This document shows, piece by piece, positions 25,291 through 33,930 of a DNA stretch of 64,000 nucleotides. Position 1 is the stretch's first letter; every line of letters begins with the position of its first letter. The translations under genes were made by a program, and so were the position numbers. Below the pieces are notes generated by a model. That model was given only the letters and a program-made list of their open reading frames with translations, did no database searches and was not told where the DNA came from. Source of the DNA: Halomonas korlensis (GTDB taxonomy: Bacteria > Pseudomonadota > Gammaproteobacteria > Pseudomonadales > Halomonadaceae); the NCBI RefSeq assembly GCF_900116705.1, contig NZ_FPBP01000011.1, positions 62,001 through 126,000 of the forward strand, in the 5' to 3' direction.

Positions 25291-26337
25291 ATGTTCACGC
25301 CGGACGCCATTCCCCCCCTCGATCGCGACGCTGGCGATCGGGTGCGCGGCTACCTCGACACCCTGACCAAGCCGCCAGGGAGCCTGGGCCGACTGGAACA
25401 GCTGGCCATCGCCCTGGCGGAAATGACCGGCGACGCCTTTCCGGACGTGACGCCGCCCGCGGTGCTGGTGTTCGCCGCCGATCATGGGGTAGCGCATGAA
25501 GGTGTTTCGGCCTTTCCCCAGCACGTGACGGCCCAGATGGTGGCCAATTTCGTGGCCGGTGGGGCGGCGATCAATGTCTTCGCCCGCCAGATCGGCGCGC
25601 GCCTCGAGGTGATCGACGTGGGGGTGGCCGCCGAGCTGCCCGGGGAAGGGGTGGTGGTCGACAAGGTCCGGGCCGGCACCGCCAACTTCACCCGGCAGGA
25701 TGCCATGAGTCGCGCCGAGGCACGCCAGGCACTCGACATCGGCGTTCGCGCGGCAAACCGCGCCATCGATGCCGGGTGTCGTTGCCTGATCGTCGGTGAA
25801 ATGGGCATCGCCAACACCACCGCGAGTAGTGCGATGCTGGCGGTGCTCGCCGGGGAGGCGGTCGGGCCGCTGGTCGGCGCGGGAACCGGCATTGCCGAGA
25901 GCCGCCTGGCCCACAAGACGGCCGTGATTGAACGCGCCATCGCAGCAAGGCAGGCCGATCCGGACGATCCCCTGGAGTTGTTGGCCAAACTGGGCGGGCT
26001 GGAAATCGGCGCCATGGCCGGGGCCTTCCTCGGCTCGGCGGCGCGTCGCCGTCCGGTCCTCGTCGATGGCTTCATCGCCACCGTGGCCGCGCTGCTGGCG
26101 TGTCGGCTCTGCCCGGCAACACGTGACTATCTGATCTTCGCTCACCGTTCTTGCGAACCCGGCCATGAGGTAGCGCTGTCGGCCCTGGCGGCGACGCCGC
26201 TGCTGGATCTCCAGATGCGGCTGGGGGAGGGGAGCGGCGCCGCCCTGGCCTTCCCGCTGCTGCAGGCGGCCACCCGCATGCTCGCCGAGATGGCAACCTT
26301 CGACGCCGCCGGTGTGGCCGCGGGCGACACGCGGTGA
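25291..26337 (+). CDS. cobT: Nicotinate-nucleotide-dimethylbenzimidazole phosphoribosyltransferase
   Basis: This 348-residue cytosolic enzyme makes alpha-ribazole phosphate, the lower ligand of B12. Family motifs include LTKPPGSLGRLEQLA (about 25-39), FAADHGVAHEGVSAFPQ (about 63-79), GEMGIANTT (about 170-178) and GAGTGI; the catalytic glutamate is expected near the C-terminus (LGEGSGAALAFPLL). It opens the nucleotide-loop operon. Its stop overlaps the next start as TGATG. No riboswitch is seen upstream. Confidence 0.95.
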   Translation: MFTPDAIPPLDRDAGDRVRGYLDTLTKPPGSLGRLEQLAIALAEMTGDAFPDVTPPAVLVFAADHGVAHEGVSAFPQHVTAQMVANFVAGGAAINVFARQIGARLEVIDVGVAAELPGEGVVVDKVRAGTANFTRQDAMSRAEARQALDIGVRAANRAIDAGCRCLIVGEMGIANTTASSAMLAVLAGEAVGPLVGAGTGIAESRLAHKTAVIERAIAARQADPDDPLELLAKLGGLEIGAMAGAFLGSAARRRPVLVDGFIATVAALLACRLCPATRDYLIFAHRSCEPGHEVALSALAATPLLDLQMRLGEGSGAALAFPLLQAATRMLAEMATFDAAGVAAGDTR

Positions 26338-27320
26338 TGGTGACCGTCGAACCCTTGACGCTCTGGGGACTCTGGCTGCTGTTGGGGGCGATCGTCGTGG
26401 ATCTGCTCGTCGGCGACCCGCCTGCGGTGCCGCATCCGGTGGTCGCCATCGGCAAGCTGATCAGCCAAGGCGAGCGGCTATGGAATCGCGGCCCGGGGTC
26501 GATTCGGCGCCGCAATGGCCTGATGCTGACCGTCGGCGTGGTCATCGGTGTCTACCTGGTGACCTGGGCGGGGCTTTTGATGCTCTCTCGACTGCACGCC
26601 GGGCTGGCCCTGGTGGCCGAGTTGTGGCTGCTGTCGACGACGCTGTCGATCAAGGGACTGGGCAAGGCCGCGCGCGCCGTCACCGAGCCCTTGCGACATG
26701 GCCAGCTTCCCGCGGCGCGACGAGCGCTCGGCATGATCGTGGGCCGCGATACGGCCGACCTGCAGGAGCGCGAGATTGCCCGCGCCACCGTGGAAACCGT
26801 GGCCGAGAACACCGTCGACGGGATTACCGCGCCGCTTTTCTGGGCGCTGATCGGCGGTGCGCCGCTGGCGCTGGCCTACAAGGCCGTCAATACCCTGGAT
26901 TCGATGATCGGCTATCGCAACAAGCGTTACACCGACTTCGGTTTTGCCGCCGCCAGGCTCGATGACCTGGTCAACTGGCTGCCGGCGCGACTGACGGCCC
27001 TTTGCCTGTGGCTCGCCGCGCTGGTCATGCCCGGCATGCACCGACGTGCTGCGCTGGCCGGCACCTGGCGCGACGCGCCGGGCCACCCAAGCCCCAACGC
27101 CGGCTGGCCGGAAGCCATGGTGGCCTGGCTGCTCGGCGTGCAACTCGGCGGTACCAGCACCTACGCCGGCGTTGCCTCGCATCGCCCGACCCTGGGGGTG
27201 GTGCGTGAACCACTCGGCGTCGCGCATATTCCTCGCGCGGTGCTGATGATGCACGGTGGCTGGGTAGTCTTCACACTGTTGATGATCCTGGCAGTACTGA
27301 CGAGGCAGGCGTGGTTATGA
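26337..27320 (+). CDS. cobD: Adenosylcobinamide-phosphate synthase
   Basis: This 327-residue membrane protein attaches aminopropanol (phosphate) to cobyric acid (CbiB/CobD). It shows about five hydrophobic segments and the family signatures VDLLVGDPPAVPHPV (about 20-34), AENTVDGITAPLFW (about 159-172) and NTLDSMIGYRNKRYTDFGFAAARLDD in part (about 186-211). It begins in TGATG with the cobT stop; a GTG one codon earlier is also open. The next gene begins with ATGA overlap. Confidence 0.92.
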   Translation: MVTVEPLTLWGLWLLLGAIVVDLLVGDPPAVPHPVVAIGKLISQGERLWNRGPGSIRRRNGLMLTVGVVIGVYLVTWAGLLMLSRLHAGLALVAELWLLSTTLSIKGLGKAARAVTEPLRHGQLPAARRALGMIVGRDTADLQEREIARATVETVAENTVDGITAPLFWALIGGAPLALAYKAVNTLDSMIGYRNKRYTDFGFAAARLDDLVNWLPARLTALCLWLAALVMPGMHRRAALAGTWRDAPGHPSPNAGWPEAMVAWLLGVQLGGTSTYAGVASHRPTLGVVREPLGVAHIPRAVLMMHGGWVVFTLLMILAVLTRQAWL

Positions 27321-28438
27321 GTCGCTCAGAGGCACATCGTTCGGACGCGCCGTTGCCTGGCGCGGCGTGGCCCGAGCATGGCGGGCAGGTTGCGCCGCTG
27401 CTCGCGCGTTTCGGCCTCCCCGCCGATCATGCGGTGACGGATTTCAGTGCCAACCTCAATCCCCTCGGCCCGCCGGCCTGGCTCGGTCGCTGGCTGGCCG
27501 CGGCCTGCGAGGGGCTTGGCCGTTATCCCGATCCTGACTATGGCGATGCGCGCCGCGCCATTGCCGAGCACGAGGGAGTGACCCCCGAGCAGGTGCTGCT
27601 GACCAACGGCGGGGTTGAAGCGATCTTTCTCGCCGCCGCCCGGCATGCCGGCGGACGCGCGGCCATCGTCGAGCCGACCTTCACGGAATACGCGCGGGCC
27701 TGCCGCCATTATCGGCTGGCGATTGAAGAGGTCGCGCTCAGTGGCGAGTGCTTCGAACTCGACGAAGCGGCGGCGCGGGTGGCCATGTCGCGCTGCAACG
27801 TGCTGTTTCTCTGCCGGCCCAACAATCCCACCGGCACGCTGGTGCCGTTTGAGCGGGTCGAGGCCATGCTGGCCGCGGCGCAGCGGCATGGCTGCCACCT
27901 GGTGGTGGACGAGGCCTTCGTCGATTTCGTGATGGGCGATGAGCGCTTGACGTCCCTCCTGGCGCGCTACCCTAACCTTTTGCTGCTGCGCTCCCTGACC
28001 AAACACTATGCCGTTCCCGGTCTGCGCCTCGGTTACCTGCTGGGCGATGCGGCGAGCGTGTCGCGCCTGGCAAGCCTGCAGATGCCGTGGAGTGTCAATC
28101 ACTTCGCCGCCGAGCTGGTGGCGCCGCTGCTGGCCGATGATGATTATCGGGCTCGCACCCGTGACTGGCTCGGGGTCGAGCAGCCTCGCCTCCAGGCCGG
28201 GCTGGCCGCGGCGGGGCTCAAGGTCGTGCCGAGCCGAGCCAATTTCTTCCTGCTGCAACCGGCGGCGGGGCCGAGCACCACCGACGCCCTCTTCGAGGCG
28301 TGGTTGCAGGCGGGCATCCTGACGCGCCATACCCGCAACTTCCCCGGCCTGGACGGTGGCTGGCTGCGCCTGGCGTTGAGGAGCCGCGCCGACAACGACC
28401 GCCTGCTGGCGGTGCTGGGTGCGAGAGGCCCGACATGA
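27317..28438 (+). CDS. cobC: Threonine-phosphate decarboxylase
   Basis: The 373-residue PLP enzyme (CobD in Salmonella, CobC in Pseudomonas naming) makes aminopropanol phosphate for CobD. It belongs to fold-type I histidinol-phosphate aminotransferase relatives: FSANLNPLGPP near the start, FLCRPNNPTGTLV, VDEAFVDF and the PLP lysine in SLTKHYAVPGLRLGYLLG. The ATG at 27317 overlaps the previous stop as ATGA, and a GTG two codons earlier is less likely. It ends with an ATGA overlap into cobU. Confidence 0.92.
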   Translation: MSRSEAHRSDAPLPGAAWPEHGGQVAPLLARFGLPADHAVTDFSANLNPLGPPAWLGRWLAAACEGLGRYPDPDYGDARRAIAEHEGVTPEQVLLTNGGVEAIFLAAARHAGGRAAIVEPTFTEYARACRHYRLAIEEVALSGECFELDEAAARVAMSRCNVLFLCRPNNPTGTLVPFERVEAMLAAAQRHGCHLVVDEAFVDFVMGDERLTSLLARYPNLLLLRSLTKHYAVPGLRLGYLLGDAASVSRLASLQMPWSVNHFAAELVAPLLADDDYRARTRDWLGVEQPRLQAGLAAAGLKVVPSRANFFLLQPAAGPSTTDALFEAWLQAGILTRHTRNFPGLDGGWLRLALRSRADNDRLLAVLGARGPT

Positions 28439-29013
28439 TCGCCTTCGTCAGTGGCGGGGCGCGCTCCGGCAAGAGTCAGGTCGCCGAGACGCTGGCGCGG
28501 GAATGGCATCGCCGGCACGGCGGGCGACGTTACTACCTGGCCACGGCGATGGCGTCGGACGCGGAAATGGCGGCACGGATCGCGCGTCACCGCCGGGAGC
28601 GCGGCGATGGCTGGATCACCCTCGAGGCGCCGGTGGCGCTCGACGAGGCGCTGGCCGGCGTGGAGGCGGGCAGTACGGTGCTGCTCGACTGCCTGACGCT
28701 CTGGGCCAGCCAGTGGCTGTATGGCAGCGGGTTACCCGAGGCAGAGGGCGGGCGGATGCTGTCGGCCCTGCTCGACAAGGCCCGGCTGAAGACTATCGGT
28801 CTGGTCGTGGTTTCCAACGATCTCAACGAGGACCTGCCGCCCCGCGATCCGGCGGTTTGGCATTATCTCGCCTTCCTGCAACGTCGCCACCGACAGCTGG
28901 CCCGCGAGGCCGACCGGGTGATCGAAGTGATCGCCGGCTACCCGATCGAGTGGAAGACCTCATTGAAGAACTCGGGAAAAATCGCGTGGGAAAACCCCTG
29001 GGAGGGGACATGA
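28435..29013 (+). CDS. cobU: Adenosylcobinamide kinase / guanylyltransferase
   Basis: This 192-residue enzyme phosphorylates and then guanylylates adenosylcobinamide. The P-loop is GGARSGKSQ (about 7-15). The guanylylated histidine lies in RIARHRRERGDGWITLEAP (about 47-65), and LLDCLTLWASQWL is the Walker B-like segment. The usual SNEVGxG motif appears as VSNDLNEDLPP, and the C-terminus is HRQLAREADRVIEVIAGYP. This part is more variable than in E. coli CobU. Start and stop overlap neighbours by ATGA. Confidence 0.92.
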   Translation: MIAFVSGGARSGKSQVAETLAREWHRRHGGRRYYLATAMASDAEMAARIARHRRERGDGWITLEAPVALDEALAGVEAGSTVLLDCLTLWASQWLYGSGLPEAEGGRMLSALLDKARLKTIGLVVVSNDLNEDLPPRDPAVWHYLAFLQRRHRQLAREADRVIEVIAGYPIEWKTSLKNSGKIAWENPWEGT

Positions 29014-29789
29014 GAGCCGCCGGGTATGGACTGCTGCTGACGATCCAGTTTCTGACGCGGCTTCCGGTGCCCATCGAATGTCCCTGGAACCGCGAGACGA
29101 GCCGCTGGGCGCTGCGCTGTTATCCGCTGGTCGGCGCGCTGATCGGGGCGCTGCTGGCGGGTGTCGCGTTGCTCCTGCAGGGCTTGCCGGCACCGCTGCT
29201 GGCGCTGGTCCTGCTCAGTCTCTGGGTGGCGCTCACCGGCGGGCTGCATCTCGACGGGCTGATGGACATCGCCGATGCGCTGGGCAGCAACACGCCGCTG
29301 GAGCGCCGTTGGGCGATCATGAAGGACCCCCAGGTCGGCAGCTTCGGCATGCTGTCGCTGGTCTTCCTGCTCGCCTGGAAAGGCATGCTGCTGTGGGCGC
29401 TGCTGGATAGCGGCATGCCGCTTTGGCTTCTGGTCGTCGTGCCGGCGCTGGGCCGTTTTGGTGCGGTGGCGCTGCTCGGGGTGGCGCCCTGCGCGCGGCG
29501 CGAGGGGTTGGCCTGGGCCTGGCAACAGCATCTGAGGCATCGCGATGTCGGTTTTGCCGCGCTGCCGCTGGTGCTGATGGCGCTCTGGTCGATTGGAGTA
29601 TCGCCGGGTCTGCTGTGGGGTTGGCTGTGGATGGTGGCCGGCCTGCTCATCTTCCTGGTGGGCTATGGCGGCCTGATGATGCGAACATTCAAGGGCATCA
29701 ACGGCGATATGGTCGGTGCCGCCATTGAGGGAGGAGAACTATGCCTGCTGCTGATTGCCTGGAGCTGGTGGTGGTCCGTCATGGGGTAA
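29010..29789 (+). CDS. cobS: Adenosylcobinamide-GDP ribazoletransferase (cobalamin synthase)
   Basis: This 259-residue integral membrane enzyme joins adenosylcobinamide-GDP with alpha-ribazole. The conserved aspartates lie in GGLHLDGLMDIADALGSN (about 71-88), with MKDPQVGSFG (about 105-114) and FKGINGDMVGA near the end. Five or more membrane helices are predicted. It starts with ATGA overlap after cobU. Its last 49 bp overlap the phosphatase gene, which has its own ribosome site. Confidence 0.93.
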   Translation: MRAAGYGLLLTIQFLTRLPVPIECPWNRETSRWALRCYPLVGALIGALLAGVALLLQGLPAPLLALVLLSLWVALTGGLHLDGLMDIADALGSNTPLERRWAIMKDPQVGSFGMLSLVFLLAWKGMLLWALLDSGMPLWLLVVVPALGRFGAVALLGVAPCARREGLAWAWQQHLRHRDVGFAALPLVLMALWSIGVSPGLLWGWLWMVAGLLIFLVGYGGLMMRTFKGINGDMVGAAIEGGELCLLLIAWSWWWSVMG

Positions 29790-30382
29790 CGGCGTGGAAT
29801 CTCGAGCGCCGCTACCAGGGCCGTCGTGACATCGCGCTGCACTGGCCGGCGGCCACCGCGGGGCTCGATCGTCTGTGGGACTGCCTGGCGACCCAGCACT
29901 TCGACGCCATCCACTGCAGCGACCTGACGCGTTGTCGCCAGACCCTGGCACATGTCATGGAGGGCCGCGAGCCGATGGCCGAGGTGCATGTCGATGCCCG
30001 CCTGCGCGAGCTCGATTTCGGCGACTACGAAGGTCTGTGTTATGACCAGCTCAAGGACGATCCCGCCTACCGCGCCTGGATCGACAGCCGGGGCGAGCAG
30101 CCCACGCCGGGGGGCGAGTCCACCTTCGCCCTGCGCGAGCGGCTCGGCGACTGGTTGGACGAGGTGTTCGCCGCGGCCGAAGGCGGCGGACAGCGTCGCG
30201 TGCTGGTGGTGTCGCACGGCGGGGTCATCCGCGAACTGCGCCGGCGCTTCGAGACCATCGACTTCTGGGAGGGTAATGTCACCCAGGCCCAGGGTCGCCT
30301 TTTCGTGCTCGTCAATTCATCAGGAGGCTGGCAATGCAGCTCTTCATCGGCGGTGCCTGCGCCGGCAAGCGAGACGCCGTAA
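29741..30382 (+). CDS. Alpha-ribazole phosphatase (histidine phosphatase)
   Basis: This 213-residue protein belongs to the phosphoglycerate mutase-like superfamily. The catalytic VVRHGVTAWNLERRYQGRRD motif holds the phosphohistidine (about residue 13), and LVVSHGGVIRELRRR holds the second histidine. Family members in B12 clusters dephosphorylate alpha-ribazole phosphate (CobC of enteric bacteria). It starts 49 bp inside cobS behind GAGGAGAA, and its own last 49 bp overlap the next gene. The context makes the B12 role probable. Confidence 0.87.
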   Translation: MPAADCLELVVVRHGVTAWNLERRYQGRRDIALHWPAATAGLDRLWDCLATQHFDAIHCSDLTRCRQTLAHVMEGREPMAEVHVDARLRELDFGDYEGLCYDQLKDDPAYRAWIDSRGEQPTPGGESTFALRERLGDWLDEVFAAAEGGGQRRVLVVSHGGVIRELRRRFETIDFWEGNVTQAQGRLFVLVNSSGGWQCSSSSAVPAPASETP

Positions 30383-30780
30383 GGTCGCGCTTCCCCGGGG
30401 CCTGCTGGCATTCCGCCTACGACGGCAAGGCCCTCGAGGCATGGCGTGAGTCCCTGCCCCGTCAGGGCGTGGTGGTACTGGAAGGCTGGGAGCGGTGGTT
30501 GGCGGCCTGGCTTGTCGAGGAACCGGCGGATGATTCGCTCCGAGAGCGATTGCGCACGCTCCTGGCAAACTGGCGGGACCTCGAGCGCGAGACGGCCGTC
30601 AGCGTGCTATTGATCCTGCCGGAAATGGGCCGCGGCATCGTGCCGATCGACAGGGCAGAGCGTCGGCTTCGCGACCTGGCCGGGTGGCTGGCCCAGGACG
30701 CGGCGGCCTGCTGCGAGGCGGTCTGGTATGTGCGTCATGGTCTCGTGCACCGTCTATCAGCGGATGTGCCGACAGCATGA
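30334..30780 (+). CDS. Divergent CobU-like protein
   Basis: This 148-residue protein looks like a shortened CobU paralogue. It has a P-loop-like GGACAGKRDAV (about 6-16), VVVLEGWERWLAAWL in the Walker B position and a C-terminal GRGIVPIDRAERRLRDLAGWL (in part about 106-126) that matches the MGIVP-x-RxFRDxxG pattern of CobU better than the main cobU gene does. The segment with the guanylylated histidine is missing. It starts behind AGGAGG, 49 bp inside the phosphatase gene. It may be a kinase-only enzyme, a subunit that complements CobU, or a regulator; a similar gene may occur in relatives. Confidence 0.7.
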   Translation: MQLFIGGACAGKRDAVRSRFPGACWHSAYDGKALEAWRESLPRQGVVVLEGWERWLAAWLVEEPADDSLRERLRTLLANWRDLERETAVSVLLILPEMGRGIVPIDRAERRLRDLAGWLAQDAAACCEAVWYVRHGLVHRLSADVPTA

Positions 30781-30797
30781 AGTGCTGTTGACCCGCG

Positions 30798-30826
30798 TTG
30801 ACGGCTTGGCTGGAGGTTGCTAGGTT
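30798..30826 (+). promoter_or_regulatory. Candidate promoter of the riboswitch-controlled btu operon
   Basis: TTGACG (30798-30803) and TAGGTT (30821-30826) are 17 bp apart and precede the riboswitch aptamer by about 12 bp. The -35 is good and the -10 is weak. Confidence 0.45.
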
Positions 30827-30837
30827 ACGCTCTCTCT

Positions 30838-31029
30838 CAGGTGCTGGTGGCAAGTTGCTGCCAGTGAAACGGGAAGTCGGTGCGCCTTTCCAGGCCATCC
30901 CGACGCTGCCCCCGCAACGGTGATCGAGACAAGAACGGCTATTACGCCACTGTGCTAAAGGCACGGGAAGGCAGCCGTTCGGGAAGCCAGGTTCAACCCT
31001 GCTTCCGCTCGTCAGCCCGGAGACCGGCC
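30838..31029 (+). ncRNA. Cobalamin riboswitch
   Basis: The conserved core is clear: GTGAAACGGGAA (about 30864-30875), the CTGCCCCCGCAACGG B12 box area (about 30906-30920) and the closing GTCAGCCCGGAGACCGGCC (31011-31029). The aptamer binds adenosylcobalamin and should lower expression of btuB and following genes. The expression platform is probably 31030-31187, where GCCGTAC (31152-31158) pairs with GTACGGC (31165-31171) just before the btuB ribosome site AAGGGAA. That suggests control of translation start, although no anti-pairing partner was proven. Exact ends are approximate. Confidence 0.93.
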
Positions 31030-31187
31030 CGAGAGTTCAATGCCGGGTCGCGGTGGGCGACGTCGAGGCAGGGCTGGCGTCGCCGTTGCACATTCTGCTG
31101 GTTGTCCCTCCTCCTCGATCCCTTGCCGTCCCGGTGACTGCAAAAAATATTGCCGTACGGGTGAGTACGGCGAGCAAGGGAATCCCC

Positions 31188-33023
31188 ATGAAAACCAGAA
31201 CCTCTGCGCTGCATGGCCTGGCTGCCTTCAGCCTGGCGACCCTTCCGCTGGCCGTTCAGGCGCAGACCGAGACGTCCGGCTCCGGCGATCAGGCCCAGCG
31301 CCTCAACCCCGTGGTCGTCACCGCGGCCCTTGCCCCGCGTACCGCCGATCAGAGCCTGGCCTCGGTCACGGTACTCGACGAGGCCACCCTGCGCCGTCAG
31401 GACCCCGCCAGCATGACCGACCTGCTGCGTGGCCAGCCGGGGGTTGATGTGACCTCGAATGGTAGCTTCGGCAAGAACAGCAGCGTCTATATCCGCGGCA
31501 CCAGCAACGACCAGAACGTTTTGTTGATCGACGGTATTCGCCTGAGATCGGCTACCGCTGGCGCCGCCGCCTGGCAGTTCCTGGACCCTCGCTTGTTCGA
31601 GCGCGCCGAGATCGTGCGGGGGCCGCGCGGCAGCCTCTACGGCGCCGACGCGGTGGGCGGCGTGGTACAGCTATTCACGCGCCAAGCGGAGGAGGGTGGC
31701 CCCAGTCCCGGTGTCTCTCTGGGTGGAGGCTCCTTCAACACCCAGCGAGGCAGCGCCACATTTTCCGGAGAGAGTGACGGCACGCGTTACAGCTTTGCCG
31801 CCAGCCGTTTCGACACGGATGGCGCACCCGTTCGACGCGGGGGAGACGACAAGGGCTACGACAGCACCTCGGCCCTGGCTCGAGTAGCGCATACCTTCGA
31901 CGGCGGCGCTGAACTTGGTGTTCTGGCACTCCGCTCTAGAGGCAATACCGAATTCGATGGTGGAGACACCGACTTTGTCCAGCAGGTGGCAGGTGTCTAT
32001 GCCGAGGCACCCCTTACGGATGATTGGCGCAGTCGCCTCAGCTTGAGTGAAGCGAGGGATGAGAGTGACACGGTCGATAGTTTCGGGGATTCGGTATTCG
32101 ATACTCGAACCCGAACGGCGCGCTGGGAGAATACCCTGTACCTGGGAGCCCATGAACTGGTCGCCGGCATCGAACACAGCGAAGACAGGGTTAGCGGCAC
32201 GACGGCTTTCGAAGAGGATAGTCGAGACAATACGGCGGTCTTTGCTCAGGGGCTGCTGGACGTTACGCCGCTTTCCCTTCAGGCCAGCCTGCGGCATGAC
32301 GACAACGAGGCTTTTGGTGAGGAAGTCACCGGTAGCCTGACAGCGGGTTATGAGCTTGATGATTTCCATACCCTGCGCACCAGCTACGGCACGGCGTTCA
32401 AGGCCCCGACCTTTAATGACCTGTACTTTCCCAATTTCGCGAATCCCGATTTGGAGGCCGAGACCTCCGAAACCTTCGAGGTGGGTGTCCGAGGCCAGTA
32501 CCAGTCCCTCTTCTGGGACATCGCAGCCTACCAGACCGAAATCGATGATCTGATTTCCTTCACCTTACAGAACGGAAGGTTTGCTCCCTTCAATGTCGAC
32601 GAGGCAAGAATCCGGGGTATCGAGCTATCCGCTGGTGCCGAGATCGATGACTGGACCCTCCAGGCGGCACTGACCTATACCGATCCAGAGAACCGGAGTG
32701 GTGAGAATGCCGGCAATCGCCTACGGCGCCGAGCGACCCAGGGCCTGCGTCTGGATATCGACCGCGAGTTGGGCGACTGGTCTCTGGGTGGCTCCTGGAT
32801 CGCTCAGAACCATCGTTATGACGATGCGGCCAACGAGAACCGGCTGGCGGGCTATGGCCTGCTCAACCTGCGCGCCGGTTGGCAATTCGCGCCGTTGTGG
32901 TCGGCCCGGGTGACCGTCGAGAACGCCTTTGATCGAGAGTATGCAACAGCCCGATTCTTGGATGGTGAAGACTATCTCAACGCCGGCCGTTCCGCCTTCG
33001 TCAGTGTCCACTTTGGCCAGTAA
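31188..33023 (+). CDS. btuB: TonB-dependent cobalamin outer-membrane receptor
   Basis: This 611-residue receptor has a signal peptide (about 1-24, ending VQAQ), a TonB-box-like VVVTAAL (about 41-47), a plug domain (DPASMTDLLRGQPGVDV, SSVYIRGTSNDQNVLLIDG, VRGPRGSLYGADAVGGVV) and a 22-strand barrel ending in a phenylalanine-containing SVHFGQ. It transports B12 or other corrinoids into the periplasm. The riboswitch and the btuFCD genes downstream confirm the substrate class. From about 31700 to 32990 the barrel-coding part is by eye less GC-rich than the flanking genes, a possible sign of recombination driven by phage receptor selection. Confidence 0.93.
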   Translation: MKTRTSALHGLAAFSLATLPLAVQAQTETSGSGDQAQRLNPVVVTAALAPRTADQSLASVTVLDEATLRRQDPASMTDLLRGQPGVDVTSNGSFGKNSSVYIRGTSNDQNVLLIDGIRLRSATAGAAAWQFLDPRLFERAEIVRGPRGSLYGADAVGGVVQLFTRQAEEGGPSPGVSLGGGSFNTQRGSATFSGESDGTRYSFAASRFDTDGAPVRRGGDDKGYDSTSALARVAHTFDGGAELGVLALRSRGNTEFDGGDTDFVQQVAGVYAEAPLTDDWRSRLSLSEARDESDTVDSFGDSVFDTRTRTARWENTLYLGAHELVAGIEHSEDRVSGTTAFEEDSRDNTAVFAQGLLDVTPLSLQASLRHDDNEAFGEEVTGSLTAGYELDDFHTLRTSYGTAFKAPTFNDLYFPNFANPDLEAETSETFEVGVRGQYQSLFWDIAAYQTEIDDLISFTLQNGRFAPFNVDEARIRGIELSAGAEIDDWTLQAALTYTDPENRSGENAGNRLRRRATQGLRLDIDRELGDWSLGGSWIAQNHRYDDAANENRLAGYGLLNLRAGWQFAPLWSARVTVENAFDREYATARFLDGEDYLNAGRSAFVSVHFGQ

Positions 33024-33918
33024 GCGTGCCTGGCCTCGGCGTCTTGGCGGGCTCGTCCTGGCCGTTGTGCCGTGGCTGACGGGGGTATCGCACGCCAATG
33101 AGGTCTGCGCTGTCGACGATCGCCAGCGCGAGGTGTGTCTCGAAGCGCCTGCCGAGCGCATCGCGGTGCTGTCGCCGGGGGCCACCGAGCTGACCTATGC
33201 CGCCGGGGCCGGCGACAAGGTCGTGGCGGTGGTGTCCTACAGCGATTATCCGCCCGAGGCGAAAGAGGTCACGTCGGTGGGCAGCCACACGCGGGTCGAT
33301 CTGGAAACCCTGGTGTCGTTGCAGCCGGACCTGGTGGTCGGCTGGGTGACCGGCAATCCCGCCGAGCAGTTGGAGACCATCGAGTCGCTGGGCATGCCGG
33401 TGTTCTACATCGAACCGCGCGACTTCGAGGGAGTGTCGACCGGCATCGAGCGCCTGGCGCGGCTGGCGGACACGCAAGACGAGGGCGACCGGGTCGCCCA
33501 GACGTTTCGCGACGGCATGTCGGGGCTCGCGGCGCGTCATGCCGACGCGGCGACGGTGCCGGTGTTCTATCAGGTCTGGGACGAGCCGCTGATGACCGTC
33601 AATGATGTCCACCTGATCGGCAAGGTCATCGAGCTGTGCGGGGGATACAACGTCTTCGGCGAGCAGTCGCGACTGGTGCCGCGCATCGACGACGAGTCGG
33701 TGCTGGACGCCGACCCCGAGGCGATCATCGCCGGCGGCATGGGCGAGGAGAATCGCGACTGGCTTGACCACTGGTCTCAGTATCCCGGCCTCACCGCGGT
33801 CGACCGCGACAACCTGTTCTTCGTGCCGCCGTCGCTGATCCAGCGGCCCACCCCGCGCTTGCTCGAGGGCAGCCGGATACTCTGCGAGAAACTGGAGGTG
33901 GCCCGTGCTAGACGCTGA
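33004..33918 (+). CDS. btuF: Periplasmic B12-binding protein
   Basis: This 304-residue protein of the helical-backbone binding family has a signal peptide (about 8-33, ending VSHA before NEVC). The fold is marked by RIAVLSPGATELTYAAGAGDKVVAVVSYSD in two parts and by SVGSHTRVDLETLVSLQPDLVVG. It hands B12 to BtuCD. The start is uncertain: GTG 33004 and TTG 33013 both lie inside the end of btuB and neither has a clear ribosome site, which points to coupled translation. E. coli BtuF is shorter (266). Confidence 0.85.
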   Translation: MSTLASKRAWPRRLGGLVLAVVPWLTGVSHANEVCAVDDRQREVCLEAPAERIAVLSPGATELTYAAGAGDKVVAVVSYSDYPPEAKEVTSVGSHTRVDLETLVSLQPDLVVGWVTGNPAEQLETIESLGMPVFYIEPRDFEGVSTGIERLARLADTQDEGDRVAQTFRDGMSGLAARHADAATVPVFYQVWDEPLMTVNDVHLIGKVIELCGGYNVFGEQSRLVPRIDDESVLDADPEAIIAGGMGEENRDWLDHWSQYPGLTAVDRDNLFFVPPSLIQRPTPRLLEGSRILCEKLEVARARR

Positions 33919-33930
33919 TCGCGAGGCGCC

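Noticed and set aside
29052..29187. Possible frameshift in cobS because long frames run through it in other phases
   Set aside because: The cobS frame from 29010 is intact and carries the expected motifs in order; the other frame is a continuation of an overlapping shadow frame.
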